NCBI RefSeq assembly: GCF_014529935.1
Contig: NZ_JACVFC010000001.1
Coordinates: forward strand, 1,860,001 to 1,924,000
Source: Chitinophaga qingshengii
GTDB lineage: Bacteria; Bacteroidota; Bacteroidia; Chitinophagales; Chitinophagaceae
Direction of reading: 5' to 3'
Length of the DNA: 64,000 nucleotides
The first letter of the stretch is position 1. Every line of letters begins with the position of its first letter. The notes beneath the pieces were generated by a model that saw only the letters and a list, made by a program, of their open reading frames with translations, searched no databases and was not told where the DNA came from. The position numbers and the translations under genes are program-made. Positions 1 to 9,751 of the stretch are shown in pieces.

Positions 1-3
1 TTA

Positions 4-51
4 TTCAAATTTTAATGAAGGTGGCAATAGCCGCCTTCATTAAAATTTGAA
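4..51. terminator. Long hairpin at left edge, probable bidirectional terminator
   Basis: Two 22-nt arms (4-25 and 30-51) pair almost perfectly around the loop AATA, with one G-U pair. No long T run follows on the + strand. It probably ends transcription of a gene lying left of the window and insulates the TlpA gene that starts 27 nt further on. Confidence 0.7.
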
Positions 52-77
52 CATTTATTACTGAAATAATCACGACT

Positions 78-1604
78 ATGTTATCAATTAGAATGCAGCT
101 AACCTGCGCTATTCTGTTATTTTTCTTCCCGTTAACTGTTTGTGCCCAATCGGGCCTCCCCATACTGGAAGCTGGTTCCATTAGTGTAAAAGGCCAGGTA
201 GTTATTCCGGGACCTATTAAGAAAGATAGTGTATGGCTGCTATTCCAAATTCCTCAACCATTTACAGGTGAATCCCGTGTATATAGAACATTACTCGATT
301 CAGCCGGTAGATATACACTGAAAGTAAATACCGAAACAAATATCAGCCGATGTGCCGTTAGCACGGATATAGACATTACTAACCAGGTGATCATTTTTTT
401 AAAAAGTGGCCAGGAAAATACGGTATCATTCGAGTATAACAATGATAAAATTATTAACAAAGTAAAGACCAGTTATAATGCAGGATTCTCTGAAGAAGAG
501 CTTCTTCAGAGTCTGAACAAATTTGTGGAAATGATTGATGAAAGATCGGGCAAACCTATAGAACCTTTATACAACAAGGAATACAGTGCCTTTATAGATC
601 ACACCAATAATGTTTTGCAACGGAAACGCGGTATTCTGAATAAACCATTCATTTTATCCGAAAAGATGAAGGAGATTGTATTTAAAGACTATTCACTGGC
701 CGTATATTATAATCATGTATTCGATTACCAAACTGAAATGGTTTTAAATTACAGGAATACGAATGATCATAGGATGCCGGATAGTGCAGAGATAAAGAAG
801 CCTGTTCGGAAGGACTATGCATTCCTGAAAAACCTGGACCTGAATAATCGGCTATACCTGTATTGTTTTTCTTATCCCACCTTTACGCAGGAACTATTGA
901 AAAATAATATATTAAATATCCCTCGTATCCAGGACACTCCTATTCAGGAATGGACCAAAAATGTGAAGGTGATATTAGGGCAACTGATCGGATTTGATCA
1001 GGGCATCTTCTATGATATGCTCGTGGGCAATGCCTACGCCATGCAATTTGAGCTTGAAGTAAAACCGCTCACACCAAAACAAATTGAAAATATTAAAAAG
1101 TACTATAAGGGAGGTAATTTGGAGAAAATCCTATTGCGCAAAAACCAGGAAATAGTACAACAATCCCAGCTAAAAGAAAGTCTAGTTATTAACAATACCC
1201 CTGCTGTTTCCCCCGAAGCATTGATGAACGCGATTATTTCCAGGTATAAAGGGAAAGTTGTTATTGTCGATTTTTGGGCAACGTGGTGCGTACCCTGTCT
1301 TGAAGCCATCAGAACATCCAGAAATAGCAAAAAGCAGCTCGCCGGTAAAGGTGCCATATTCGTTTATATAAGTAGTCCCTCATCGCCCAGGAAATTATGG
1401 GAAAGTCAAATACAAGGTATTGGTGGACAACAATACTATCTGACTACAGAACAGTGGAAGTTTCTGATGGATAGCTACAATTTCAACGGCATACCCAGCT
1501 ACCTGATTTTCGACAAGAATGGGGAGTTAAAACAACGATTTACAGCTTATCCCGGCAACGAAGCGATGCAAAAAAAGATTGAAACGGTACTGGAAAGTGA
1601 ATAA
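78..1604 (+). CDS. TlpA-like thioredoxin-domain protein, periplasmic
   Basis: 508 aa. A signal peptide (about residues 1-24, ending VCAQ) directs it to the periplasm. The C-terminal ~130 residues are a TlpA/AhpC-type thioredoxin domain: VDFWATWCVPC carries the redox pair C404-x-x-C407, and GIPSYLIFD near residue 475 supplies the cis-proline. The N-terminal ~370 residues are not recognised; Bacteroidota thioredoxins often carry such an extension (DUF4369-like). The likely role is thiol-disulfide exchange on exported proteins. The exporter gene begins 53 nt downstream on the same strand, so it may handle disulfides of the exported peptide; that link is inference from position. Confidence 0.85.
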   Translation: MLSIRMQLTCAILLFFFPLTVCAQSGLPILEAGSISVKGQVVIPGPIKKDSVWLLFQIPQPFTGESRVYRTLLDSAGRYTLKVNTETNISRCAVSTDIDITNQVIIFLKSGQENTVSFEYNNDKIINKVKTSYNAGFSEEELLQSLNKFVEMIDERSGKPIEPLYNKEYSAFIDHTNNVLQRKRGILNKPFILSEKMKEIVFKDYSLAVYYNHVFDYQTEMVLNYRNTNDHRMPDSAEIKKPVRKDYAFLKNLDLNNRLYLYCFSYPTFTQELLKNNILNIPRIQDTPIQEWTKNVKVILGQLIGFDQGIFYDMLVGNAYAMQFELEVKPLTPKQIENIKKYYKGGNLEKILLRKNQEIVQQSQLKESLVINNTPAVSPEALMNAIISRYKGKVVIVDFWATWCVPCLEAIRTSRNSKKQLAGKGAIFVYISSPSSPRKLWESQIQGIGGQQYYLTTEQWKFLMDSYNFNGIPSYLIFDKNGELKQRFTAYPGNEAMQKKIETVLESE

Positions 1605-1657
1605 ACCGTTTGACTTACCGCTAGCACCTATTTTTTAACCAGATGTAATTTTTCCTG

Positions 1658-3844
1658 ATGTCATTTCCGTTTTACAGACAACTGAATGCGATGGATTGTG
1701 GCCCCACGTGCCTAAGAATGATAGCGCGCCATTATGGCAGGCATCATAATACAGATTCTATCCGGCAGAAAACCGGATTTGGGAAACAGGGTGTTTCGTT
1801 ATTAGGCATCAGTGAAACTGCGGAGAAAATGGGTTTTCGTACGCGGGGCGTACAGGTTGGATTTGAGAAATTAAAATCGGTACCAATGCCGGCGATCCTG
1901 CACTGGAACCATAATCACTTTGTGGTACTGGTAGATATCAAACGAAGATCCGTTAAGATTGCAGATCCGGCGAGGGGCATCGTATCTTTACCTGTAAAAG
2001 AATTCGAGAAAAAATGGTCTACCAACAAAAACGAAGATCAACAACGGACTGGCACCGCGTTACTATTGGAGCCCACACCCGGTTTCTACGAAACAGGCAG
2101 CGAAAAGGAAAAAAAACTGAAATGGGGGTTTATCGCACAATACCTGAAAAGCAGCCGCTGGCAATTAACACAGGTATGTCTTGCTTTGTTGATGGGAATG
2201 TTCTTGCAGCTGGTCATGCCGTTCCTTACACAAAGTATGGTCGACAATGGCATAAACGCCGGAAATATGGAATATATCGTCCTGGTGTTATTTGCCCAGC
2301 TGATGCTTACCTTTAGCAGCACTATCATCAGCTTTATCAGGAGCAGACTTCAAATGGTCATATCCGGCACTATAAACATTTCCATACTTTCCGACTTCTG
2401 GATTAAACTTACCCGGCTACCACTCTCCTACTACGATTCACGTCACACCGGGGATACATTACAGCGCATCAGTGATAATAAACAGCTTCAATCTTTCCTA
2501 ACAGGGCAGACACTCAACACGCTATTCTCGATGCTCAATTTTGCGATCTACGCTGTTATTCTGATAATGTATGACATCAATCTCTTTATGCTGTTTGCCA
2601 TAGGGAACATACTTTATTTCGGTTGGATAAATATCTTCATGCGTTTTAGAAGAAACATAAATCATGAAATGTTTTCACTTTCCGTAAAGGAGAAAAACAC
2701 AACACTTGAGCTCGTACAGGGTATGCAGGAAATAAGGCTTAACAATGCAGAGCAATTTAAACGCTGGGGATGGGAAAACACGCAGGTGCAACTGTTTAAA
2801 CTCGATTTCAAAAGCCTTAATTATAATCAGTGGCAATCAGCTGGCGCATTGCTGATCACACAAGCAAAAGATATTGTTATCAGTTTTATGGTGGCACGGC
2901 TGGTGGTGAAAGGGCAACTGACATTTGGCGCCATGTTATCCATTCAATACATCATTGGGCAGTTAAGCGGTCCTGTGGCTCAATTTATAAGTCTGGCCCA
3001 GGGCGTACAAGATGTCAAAATCAGTATGGAGCGTTTGAACGAGATACATGAATTGGAGGATGAAGAACCGGCTGATCAAATCTTTACCCATCGTCTTCCG
3101 GAAGACAAAACTATCCGGATCAATCAACTTTCCTTCAGCTATCCCGGCGTCGGGAACCCTCCCGTACTGGAGGATATAGCGCTAACCATCCCCGGGGGAA
3201 AGATAACCGCCCTGGTGGGTGACAGCGGTAGTGGGAAAACAACCATATTAAAACTACTTCTAAAGATTTACACTCACTATTCCGGCGAACTGAAAGTGGG
3301 TGAGAATAACCTAAGCTTTATCAGTTCGGCATTCTGGCGGAGAAATTGCGGCGCCGTTCTTCAGGATAGTTATGTTTTCAATGATACTATTGCCAGAAAC
3401 ATAGCCGTCGGTGATGAATCTATCGATGAAGCACGTCTGATCACGAGTTGCAAGATAGCCAACATACTCTCCTTTATTGAAACCCTTCCGAATGGATTTA
3501 ATACAAAGATTGGTGCTGAAGGAATAGGCATCAGCCAGGGACAACGCCAGCGGTTGTTCATTGCCAGAGCAGTTTACAAAAACCCGGAATACCTGTTCTT
3601 TGATGAGGCCACCAATGCACTTGACAGCAATAATGAAAAGGTAATTGTAGAAAACCTCAACGAATTTTTTGAAGGGAAAACAGTTTTGATAGTGGCGCAT
3701 CGACTGAGTACCGTCAGAAATGCTGATAAAATTGTGGTACTGCATCGTGGGAAAATAGTGGAGGAAGGCACACACACCTCGCTAACCGCCAGGAAAGGAT
3801 ACTATTATGAACTGGTAAAAAATCAACTTGAACTGGGTAAATAA
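1658..3844 (+). CDS. Peptidase-containing ABC exporter (C39, bacteriocin/RiPP type)
   Basis: 728 aa, full length for a peptidase-containing ATP-binding transporter. The N-terminal C39 domain has Q8 and C14 (QLNAMDCGPTC), the His region HWNHNHF (likely catalytic H87) and D103 (ADPARG). It should cleave a leader after a double glycine during export. Transmembrane segments follow (about 165-440), then the nucleotide-binding domain: Walker A GDSGSGKTT from about 521, signature ISQGQRQR, Walker B LFFDEA and the H-loop AHRLST. All catalytic residues are present. The stop overlaps the adaptor start by one base (TAATG), so the two are translationally coupled. No precursor peptide gene lies beside it. 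Confidence 0.93.
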   Translation: MSFPFYRQLNAMDCGPTCLRMIARHYGRHHNTDSIRQKTGFGKQGVSLLGISETAEKMGFRTRGVQVGFEKLKSVPMPAILHWNHNHFVVLVDIKRRSVKIADPARGIVSLPVKEFEKKWSTNKNEDQQRTGTALLLEPTPGFYETGSEKEKKLKWGFIAQYLKSSRWQLTQVCLALLMGMFLQLVMPFLTQSMVDNGINAGNMEYIVLVLFAQLMLTFSSTIISFIRSRLQMVISGTINISILSDFWIKLTRLPLSYYDSRHTGDTLQRISDNKQLQSFLTGQTLNTLFSMLNFAIYAVILIMYDINLFMLFAIGNILYFGWINIFMRFRRNINHEMFSLSVKEKNTTLELVQGMQEIRLNNAEQFKRWGWENTQVQLFKLDFKSLNYNQWQSAGALLITQAKDIVISFMVARLVVKGQLTFGAMLSIQYIIGQLSGPVAQFISLAQGVQDVKISMERLNEIHELEDEEPADQIFTHRLPEDKTIRINQLSFSYPGVGNPPVLEDIALTIPGGKITALVGDSGSGKTTILKLLLKIYTHYSGELKVGENNLSFISSAFWRRNCGAVLQDSYVFNDTIARNIAVGDESIDEARLITSCKIANILSFIETLPNGFNTKIGAEGIGISQGQRQRLFIARAVYKNPEYLFFDEATNALDSNNEKVIVENLNEFFEGKTVLIVAHRLSTVRNADKIVVLHRGKIVEEGTHTSLTARKGYYYELVKNQLELGK

Positions 3845-5214
3845 TGGACGCAACTAAAAAAAATACCACAATCGTACCGGAGGAACCCGGAATCCGGCTA
3901 GAAGAACCGGTTGCCATATACACCATGGATATCCGTAATACCGTCATTAGCAGGTCGGAAGCCGTGGATGAGATCATCTCCCGTAAAACAGGATTTATGG
4001 AGCGATGGGCCCTGCTGTTTTATGCAGGGGTATTTCTTTTAATGGCATTACTCTCCTGGTTCATCAGATTTCCTGATATTATCGACGCAGACGGAGTACT
4101 TACCGCAGTAAATGCCCCCAAGGAACTACTTGTTAACCAGGAAGGACGTCTTGTAAGACTGTTTATACCCAATAATACCGTGGTAAAAAAAGGAAGTATC
4201 CTCGGCTGGATAGAATCTACAGGAGATCACACCTCCATACTTCGTTTGCAACGGCAGGCAGATAGCGCCATTATGCTGCTGGGCATGGGATTATTTCCAG
4301 CGTCTATCAGTAGCTTCAGCGGGCCATACCAGCAACTCGGTGAAATACAAAGAAACTACCAGGACTTTCTGAAAGCCAGAGAACAGTTCAGAGACTATAC
4401 AGGTAATGGCTACTATATACGTAAACAGAAAATATTGCAGGACGACATAACGAGGATGCATCAGGAAAATGAAATTGTTTTCCGGCAAAAAGAACTGGCC
4501 GTGCAAGATATGAAAATGGCAGAATCAACTTTTAATATGCAAAGCAGGCTATTCGATCAAAAAGTGTTGTCCGAGGAAGATTTTCGCAAGGCCAAAAGTG
4601 TTTATCTCAACAAGGAAATATCTATCAGCAGCTATGACCACACAATTCTCAGCAACCAATCAAGATTAAGCGACAAGCAAAAAGAAATCGATGAATTGAC
4701 ACATGAAGTACAGCAGCAGTTAAGTGTATACCAGCAAGCGCTTGGGGTTTTTAAATATGCGCTGGATGAATGGGTAAAAAAATATGTCATTTCATCTCCA
4801 ATTAATGGCAAGGTCACCTATTTGCTGCCCATGCAGGAAAATCAGCACTTGCAGCAAGGCCGGCAGATTGGCTATATCGTTCCGGATGCAGGCGCAGCCT
4901 ACGTTGAAGCACAATTCCGGCAAGGAAATTTCGGAAAGATTGATACCGGCATGAAAGTCCGTCTGCAGTTTGAGGCATATCCTTTCCAGGAGTTTGGTGA
5001 AGTGTTGGGGACTGTTGCCTATATCTCCAATGTACCGGCAGATAGTGGCTTCCTGGGAAACATACGATTAACGGATAAACTCAAAACAACGCGACGCTAC
5101 CACATCCCCTACAAAAGCGGGCTGAAGATCCATGCAAAAATTGTAACAAAAGACATGAGGCTACTGGAGAGATTTTATTATAACATCGTTAAATCGATGA
5201 CCATGGAAAAATAG
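3844..5214 (+). CDS. HlyD-family membrane fusion adaptor
   Basis: 456 aa. A cytoplasmic N-terminus precedes one transmembrane helix (about 56-76, WALLFYAGVFLLMALLSW). Next comes a lipoyl-like half (EGRLVRLFIPNNTVVKKG), a long coiled-coil region (about 140-300, rich in Q/E/K) and the returning lipoyl/beta-barrel half with ISSPINGKVTYL. This is the usual adaptor architecture bridging an inner-membrane ABC exporter to an outer-membrane channel. It pairs with the preceding C39 transporter. No TolC-like gene is present here, so the outer channel must be encoded elsewhere. Confidence 0.9.
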   Translation: MDATKKNTTIVPEEPGIRLEEPVAIYTMDIRNTVISRSEAVDEIISRKTGFMERWALLFYAGVFLLMALLSWFIRFPDIIDADGVLTAVNAPKELLVNQEGRLVRLFIPNNTVVKKGSILGWIESTGDHTSILRLQRQADSAIMLLGMGLFPASISSFSGPYQQLGEIQRNYQDFLKAREQFRDYTGNGYYIRKQKILQDDITRMHQENEIVFRQKELAVQDMKMAESTFNMQSRLFDQKVLSEEDFRKAKSVYLNKEISISSYDHTILSNQSRLSDKQKEIDELTHEVQQQLSVYQQALGVFKYALDEWVKKYVISSPINGKVTYLLPMQENQHLQQGRQIGYIVPDAGAAYVEAQFRQGNFGKIDTGMKVRLQFEAYPFQEFGEVLGTVAYISNVPADSGFLGNIRLTDKLKTTRRYHIPYKSGLKIHAKIVTKDMRLLERFYYNIVKSMTMEK

Positions 5215-5280
5215 AAAAATAACTCCTCAAACAAATATCTTCAAAATCGTCAAACAGACATCCACAAAATAATAACATTT

Positions 5281-6606
5281 ATGTATATCCCAACTTTTAT
5301 TATTAACCTGAAAAAACGTCCCGACAGGAAAGAAAACGTTATAAAAACATTTCAAAACCGGGATCAATTTAACATTCAGATAGTAGAGGCAAAAGAAGAT
5401 AAAATTGGCGCGGTGGGCCTATGGAACTCTATACAACATATACTGAAAGCAACAACCGATAAAGATGATTTTATTCTTATCTGCGAAGATGATCACCAGT
5501 TTACAGATGCTTATACCGAGGAGATATTGGAAAGTAGCATACAACAAGCAATAACACTCGATGCAGATATCCTGGTAGGCGGTGTTAGCTGGTGTGATGC
5601 AGCTGTACCGGTTACTGATCAACTATTTTGGGTAAATAAATTTTCCGCAACACAGTTTATGATCATCTTTAAAAAGTTCTTTGAAGTGCTGCGATCTGCC
5701 AGTTTTCATGAATATGATTGCGCCGATTATAAAATTTCAGCACTCTCAGAAAAAAAGTTCGTTATTTATCCGTTTATTTCAACCCAAAAGGGCTACAGCT
5801 ATTCTGATGCAACACCAAAAAACAATCAGGAGGGATGGGTAGAAGAATTATTTGCATGCAGCACGGCCAGTTTTGATGCCATACTGAAAGTGAAGAATTT
5901 TTATCTGCAGCGCACAATCCCTGTTATCCTTCCTGAAATTGAGTATGAAAAAACCACAATTCCCACATATGTAATCAATCTGCCAGAAAGAAAAGAACGG
6001 CTCGCACATATCAGGCGGCAATTCGAAGGACGAAAGGAGTTTGAAGTGAATATTATAGAGGCCTGTAAACATGAGGTAGGTGCGGTCGGATTATGGTTAA
6101 GTATAAGAAAAATAATCACCATGGCGAAAGAAAGAGAAGAGGATGTGATTGTCATTTGTGAAGATGATCACGAGTTTACGGCAGACTACGCGAGAGATAT
6201 CTTCCTGGAAAATGTGATAAAATCACATTACCAGAACACCGATTATATAAGTGGTGGTACCGGTGGCGTATCGCATGGAGTGATGATAGATGACAACCGT
6301 TTTTGGGCCAGCAATTTGCTATCCACACAATTTATCATAGTATATGCAAAGTTCTTTGATGCCATACTTGCGGAGCCATTTGATGAGAAAATTGTGGCAG
6401 ACAGGAAACTCTCCGAAATGACCAGTAACAAAATGATCCTACATCCTTTCATCTCCGTCCAGAGAGATTTCGGCTACTCTGATATCACAGCCGCGCACAA
6501 CGAACACAAAGGCCTTGTACAGGAACTATTTATAGCAGCATCCCAGCAATTAAGTATGATCAGAAAAATCCAAGACCATTGGCATAACAAAGATACCTGG
6601 CGCTGA
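5281..6606 (+). CDS. Tandem-duplicated GT25-like glycosyltransferase
   Basis: 441 aa made of two similar halves about 225 residues apart. Each half starts with a GT25-type strand (INLKKRPDRK and INLPERKERL), then GAVGLW, then a CEDDH motif (C68-H72 and C293-H297), then an FW...STQF/SATQF segment and a late HPFIS/YPFIS segment. GT25 (LPS/procollagen galactosyltransferase-like) enzymes carry a comparable acidic EDD site, so both halves could be catalytic. There is no signal peptide or membrane segment, so it should act in the cytosol. It lies 66 nt after the adaptor gene, which suggests it glycosylates the exported peptide; that is inference. A surface-polysaccharide role is the alternative. 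The gene looks more AT-rich than the operon that follows. Confidence 0.72.
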   Translation: MYIPTFIINLKKRPDRKENVIKTFQNRDQFNIQIVEAKEDKIGAVGLWNSIQHILKATTDKDDFILICEDDHQFTDAYTEEILESSIQQAITLDADILVGGVSWCDAAVPVTDQLFWVNKFSATQFMIIFKKFFEVLRSASFHEYDCADYKISALSEKKFVIYPFISTQKGYSYSDATPKNNQEGWVEELFACSTASFDAILKVKNFYLQRTIPVILPEIEYEKTTIPTYVINLPERKERLAHIRRQFEGRKEFEVNIIEACKHEVGAVGLWLSIRKIITMAKEREEDVIVICEDDHEFTADYARDIFLENVIKSHYQNTDYISGGTGGVSHGVMIDDNRFWASNLLSTQFIIVYAKFFDAILAEPFDEKIVADRKLSEMTSNKMILHPFISVQRDFGYSDITAAHNEHKGLVQELFIAASQQLSMIRKIQDHWHNKDTWR

Positions 6607-6689
6607 AATTATGATAATTCCAAATACAACAATTCGCCGTTTAAAGACTACAGGATAACGAACCATACAACGCCGGAAAAATGCAAAGT

Positions 6690-6720
6690 ATGCCAACGCT
6701 ATCGGGACAGCTATTGGCAT
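6690..6720 (-). terminator. Hairpin between convergent genes
   Basis: ATGCCAA (6690-6696) pairs with TTGGCAT (6714-6720), with partial pairing inside. Read on the - strand it is followed by a short T-rich stretch, so it may terminate the nutrient-uptake operon; it could also serve the + strand gene. Confidence 0.4.
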
Positions 6721-6734
6721 ACCGCTGCAAGAAA

Positions 6735-8360
6735 TTATTCCGCCGGGTAATACCGTTTTAACCAGCTGATTATCTTCGTAAAAACATCCATGGAAGCAGC
6801 TAGCCCCATCCCGTGTTTTTCTGTTGGATACAGTTCAAATTGCGTCGGGATATCCAAGGACACCAGTTTTTCATGCAGTTTTTTTGCCTGACTGACATCT
6901 ACCAGCGGATCTTGTCCGCCGTGGAACAAGATAGTAGGCACACCGCTGGCTTTCGTGAGCTGGTGATAGGGACTGGCATCAAAGGCAATTTTGGCGGCAG
7001 CATCGGGCTCACCCAGCAGCCGGGTCACTTTTTCATCGGCATCTTTATTCTCCTGTCTTGTTTTTTTATCTGTGAAATCTGTTGGCCCCCATAAGTCTAC
7101 CACTGTTTTTATCTGACGTAAGCTATCGCAGGCATAGGCGTATTGCATAGCGAGATAAGCGCCGGCGCTACCACCTATCAGGGCAAACTGGCTGCCATCG
7201 AATTGCAGCTTTTTAGATTTAGAAGAGATGAACGCCAGCGCTTTTTTCACATCGTCCAATTGAGCAGGGTAAATATTTTGATGGTCCCGGATCAGGCGAT
7301 AGTTCATAGACACTACGCCGTAGCGTAGCCTGCCAGCCAGTTCATCGATGAGCTGTTTGGGAAATTCTTTTTTATCACCACCTGTCCAACCGCCGCCGTG
7401 TAAGTACACAATTATTTTTGTATTAGCAGCATGGTTTTCCGGCAGATAAGCATCCAGGGTATTATCTTCTCCGGAATCGCCATAGGGCACATTGCGCATT
7501 GTGATGTACCCGGAACTGCTGGCTACCGGGGGTAATGCAGCGCCCTTGCCGCCATCCCGCAGCTTATTTTTTTGCAGATAGCTGATAAGCGCTTCGGGAT
7601 GATCGCTCTGCATACCTTGTACGCCCTTATTTAATACCGCATTCCAGGTGGCTGGGCCTTCCGAGGAAGATTGCGCATCCAGCCATACAGCAACGCCATG
7701 TTGCCGGGTAACCGCCAGCATGGCGCTATCGGTGACATTATCCAACACTTCGATAGCAAAGTTATCCAACAGGTAATTCAGTTGCGCCGGGGTAGTTACT
7801 TCCTCCGGTACGCTGGTCATCAGTGGCATTTGCGGCGCTGTTTTTCTCCAGGGCGTATATTGTTGTTGGCTATTGAGATAGACTACTATCTGTTTCTCCA
7901 TCCCTGCGGCCTGTATTTGTTTCCAGGTTTCGGCAACATCGGCATCTTTGAAATCCAGGTAAACATTCACTTTCCCTTTGCTGGCACGTAACGCTTCTGC
8001 GAACGTGGGTACGCGGTAATCTTTTCCGTCTTTACTATTGACCTTTAACTGTTTGATTTCTGCCCAGGTGAGGTCGGCGACTTTTCCTTTACCGTTGGTC
8101 ATACGATCTACGGTAGCGTCGTGCATGAGTACCAGTCGCCCGTCTTTGGTGGTGCGGAGGTCCAGTTCGGCATAATCGGCGCCGCATTGAATGGTGGCGG
8201 CAATAGCCGCCACCGTATTTTCCGGCATATCTGTATGGTTGCCGCGATGGGCGACTACCACAAATTTATTTTTGGCAGCAGGCAACGGCGCTGCCTGTTG
8301 CGCCATAGTGTTTTGCATGAACAGGCAGGCGCCGGCAAAAATGAAAAGGTATTTCATCAT
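6735..8360 (-). CDS. Glycerophosphodiester phosphodiesterase fused to alpha/beta-hydrolase esterase
   Basis: 541 aa with a signal peptide (1-20, ending MAQ). Residues ~30-275 are a GDPD domain: VVAHRGNHTDMPENT, the metal-binding ELDLRTTKDG and LMHDATVDR. Residues ~295-541 are a BD-FAE/carboxylesterase-like alpha/beta hydrolase: oxyanion HGGGWTGGDKK, nucleophile elbow GGSAGAY, a later Asp in HGGQDPLVD and the His in EKHGMG. Together it could cut a phosphodiester and an ester bond of one substrate in the periplasm or at the surface. The two activities are normally separate proteins. It is the last gene of a - strand operon and its ATG overlaps the upstream stop by one base. Confidence 0.85.
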   Translation of the reverse strand: MMKYLFIFAGACLFMQNTMAQQAAPLPAAKNKFVVVAHRGNHTDMPENTVAAIAATIQCGADYAELDLRTTKDGRLVLMHDATVDRMTNGKGKVADLTWAEIKQLKVNSKDGKDYRVPTFAEALRASKGKVNVYLDFKDADVAETWKQIQAAGMEKQIVVYLNSQQQYTPWRKTAPQMPLMTSVPEEVTTPAQLNYLLDNFAIEVLDNVTDSAMLAVTRQHGVAVWLDAQSSSEGPATWNAVLNKGVQGMQSDHPEALISYLQKNKLRDGGKGAALPPVASSSGYITMRNVPYGDSGEDNTLDAYLPENHAANTKIIVYLHGGGWTGGDKKEFPKQLIDELAGRLRYGVVSMNYRLIRDHQNIYPAQLDDVKKALAFISSKSKKLQFDGSQFALIGGSAGAYLAMQYAYACDSLRQIKTVVDLWGPTDFTDKKTRQENKDADEKVTRLLGEPDAAAKIAFDASPYHQLTKASGVPTILFHGGQDPLVDVSQAKKLHEKLVSLDIPTQFELYPTEKHGMGLAASMDVFTKIISWLKRYYPAE

Positions 8361-9715
8361 TACAGGATCTTTTTAGTATCGGTCACGAATACACGGGTAC
8401 TGACCGTATAGGTGCCACCGGTAGGATTAACATACTGCAGGTCTGCATAAAAAGCGCGATAGCCACTGGCAGGCAGCGGCGTGCTTACTTTTACGGTAGA
8501 CTTATGCGCCTGCCCCAGGCTTTGTGACGACCATTTTTCATTGCGGAAATCCAGGTCGGTGGAATTAGCTGTCCATAAGATAACATCTACCAACTGATCA
8601 GCCGTAGCTTTGGCGGTGAGTTTTACATTACCGCGACGGGTGCTGGTCGTCCAGCTGCACGCAGGATAGGGTTGTTGTGCGAGAGTGGTGCCAAAGAAAG
8701 CGCCGAGGCCTTCGAAGGCATGTTTTTTATCACCCAGGCTATGTCCTGCGTTAGGCGTATAGTTGAGCATGTTTTTACCGGGGATGCTATCGAGATAGTT
8801 TTTCACATTATCCACTACCCAGTACTCATCGTTGGTACCCATGAAAATCATTTTCGGCATCGTGAGCAGCTGACGATAGGAATAAGGATCTATCATAGTG
8901 TTGATGGCTTGTCCGCCTTCCGTATGTGCGGCCTGCGGGATACCGAGTTTCACGTAGTCTTCAATTTGTATGCTGTATTCTTTCCATGTTTTGATTTGAT
9001 AGTCCAGGCTTACCGGCATATTCAGTACATCGATCACCATCGGTGCAATGGCAGCTACGCGGCTGTCGTTGGCGCCGGTGAGCCAGGTTGTCCAGCCGCG
9101 TTTGGAGGCGCCGGATACCACGAAGCGGTTCACATTTTGCGACAGTCTTTCTTTTGAAAACGACTGTACTGCATCCATCGCGCGCACAGCGCTTTTCACC
9201 ATCGGGAAAAGCAGCGGCCAGGTATAGTCGCCATCTTCCTTGAACTGATGCAGGGTATAAGAGATGAGCGCATCTTCCGTCAGGTTTTTAAAGAGCGGCT
9301 GATTAGGTGTTTGCCTGAGTACGGCAGTAATGGCTTTATTGGTGGTCGCCATGGACGCTATTTGCTGATACAGTTCGTCCGTAGGGCCGTTCCAGTTAGG
9401 TTGACCATTTTTAACGGAGCCACCGGTGATGAACAGCAAGGCGCCATCATAGCTTACGTTGGCAGGTACAAAGATGGCCAGCTGGTGTGTCCAGGTATAT
9501 TCCCGCCATTGCTGGGAGGTAAGTAAAATACTGTAGCATTTTACGTCTTTGATATTAAAAGAGTCTTTCAGCTCATAATGGAAGGAGGTATCTCCGTTAT
9601 TCAGGTAGCTTTTCAGCGCAGTAGCCGGTGTGACGGTTTGTTGTGCAAACGCCGCAACGAGGAAAAGCAGGCTGACAAATAACGCCGTAGTTGTTTTCAG
9701 AAAACGTTGTTTCAT
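8360..9715 (-). CDS. PhoPQ-activated pathogenicity-related (PqaA-type) hydrolase
   Basis: 451 aa with a signal peptide (1-25, ending AFAQ). The sequence fits the PhoPQ-regulated protein family, an alpha/beta-hydrolase group: SGASKRGWTTWL holds the putative nucleophile Ser, followed by VIDVLNMP, and later GTNDEYW and NAGHSLG supply the Asp and His positions. The true substrate of the family is poorly known. Length is normal. It sits between the SusD gene and the GDPD-esterase in one operon, so it probably helps process the same imported nutrient. It is one-base coupled to the downstream gene. Confidence 0.85.
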   Translation of the reverse strand: MKQRFLKTTTALFVSLLFLVAAFAQQTVTPATALKSYLNNGDTSFHYELKDSFNIKDVKCYSILLTSQQWREYTWTHQLAIFVPANVSYDGALLFITGGSVKNGQPNWNGPTDELYQQIASMATTNKAITAVLRQTPNQPLFKNLTEDALISYTLHQFKEDGDYTWPLLFPMVKSAVRAMDAVQSFSKERLSQNVNRFVVSGASKRGWTTWLTGANDSRVAAIAPMVIDVLNMPVSLDYQIKTWKEYSIQIEDYVKLGIPQAAHTEGGQAINTMIDPYSYRQLLTMPKMIFMGTNDEYWVVDNVKNYLDSIPGKNMLNYTPNAGHSLGDKKHAFEGLGAFFGTTLAQQPYPACSWTTSTRRGNVKLTAKATADQLVDVILWTANSTDLDFRNEKWSSQSLGQAHKSTVKVSTPLPASGYRAFYADLQYVNPTGGTYTVSTRVFVTDTKKIL

Positions 9716-9751
9716 ATGGGACTAGTGATTTATAGTAAGATAAATAATGTT

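Noticed and set aside
3311..3775. Antisense ORF of 154 codons within the exporter nucleotide-binding domain
   Set aside because: The + strand carries intact Walker and signature motifs here; the antisense product has no recognisable features.
8672..9157. Antisense ORF of 161 codons in the PqaA-type gene
   Set aside because: It is a shadow of the coding strand, which has the nucleophile and His motifs in frame.
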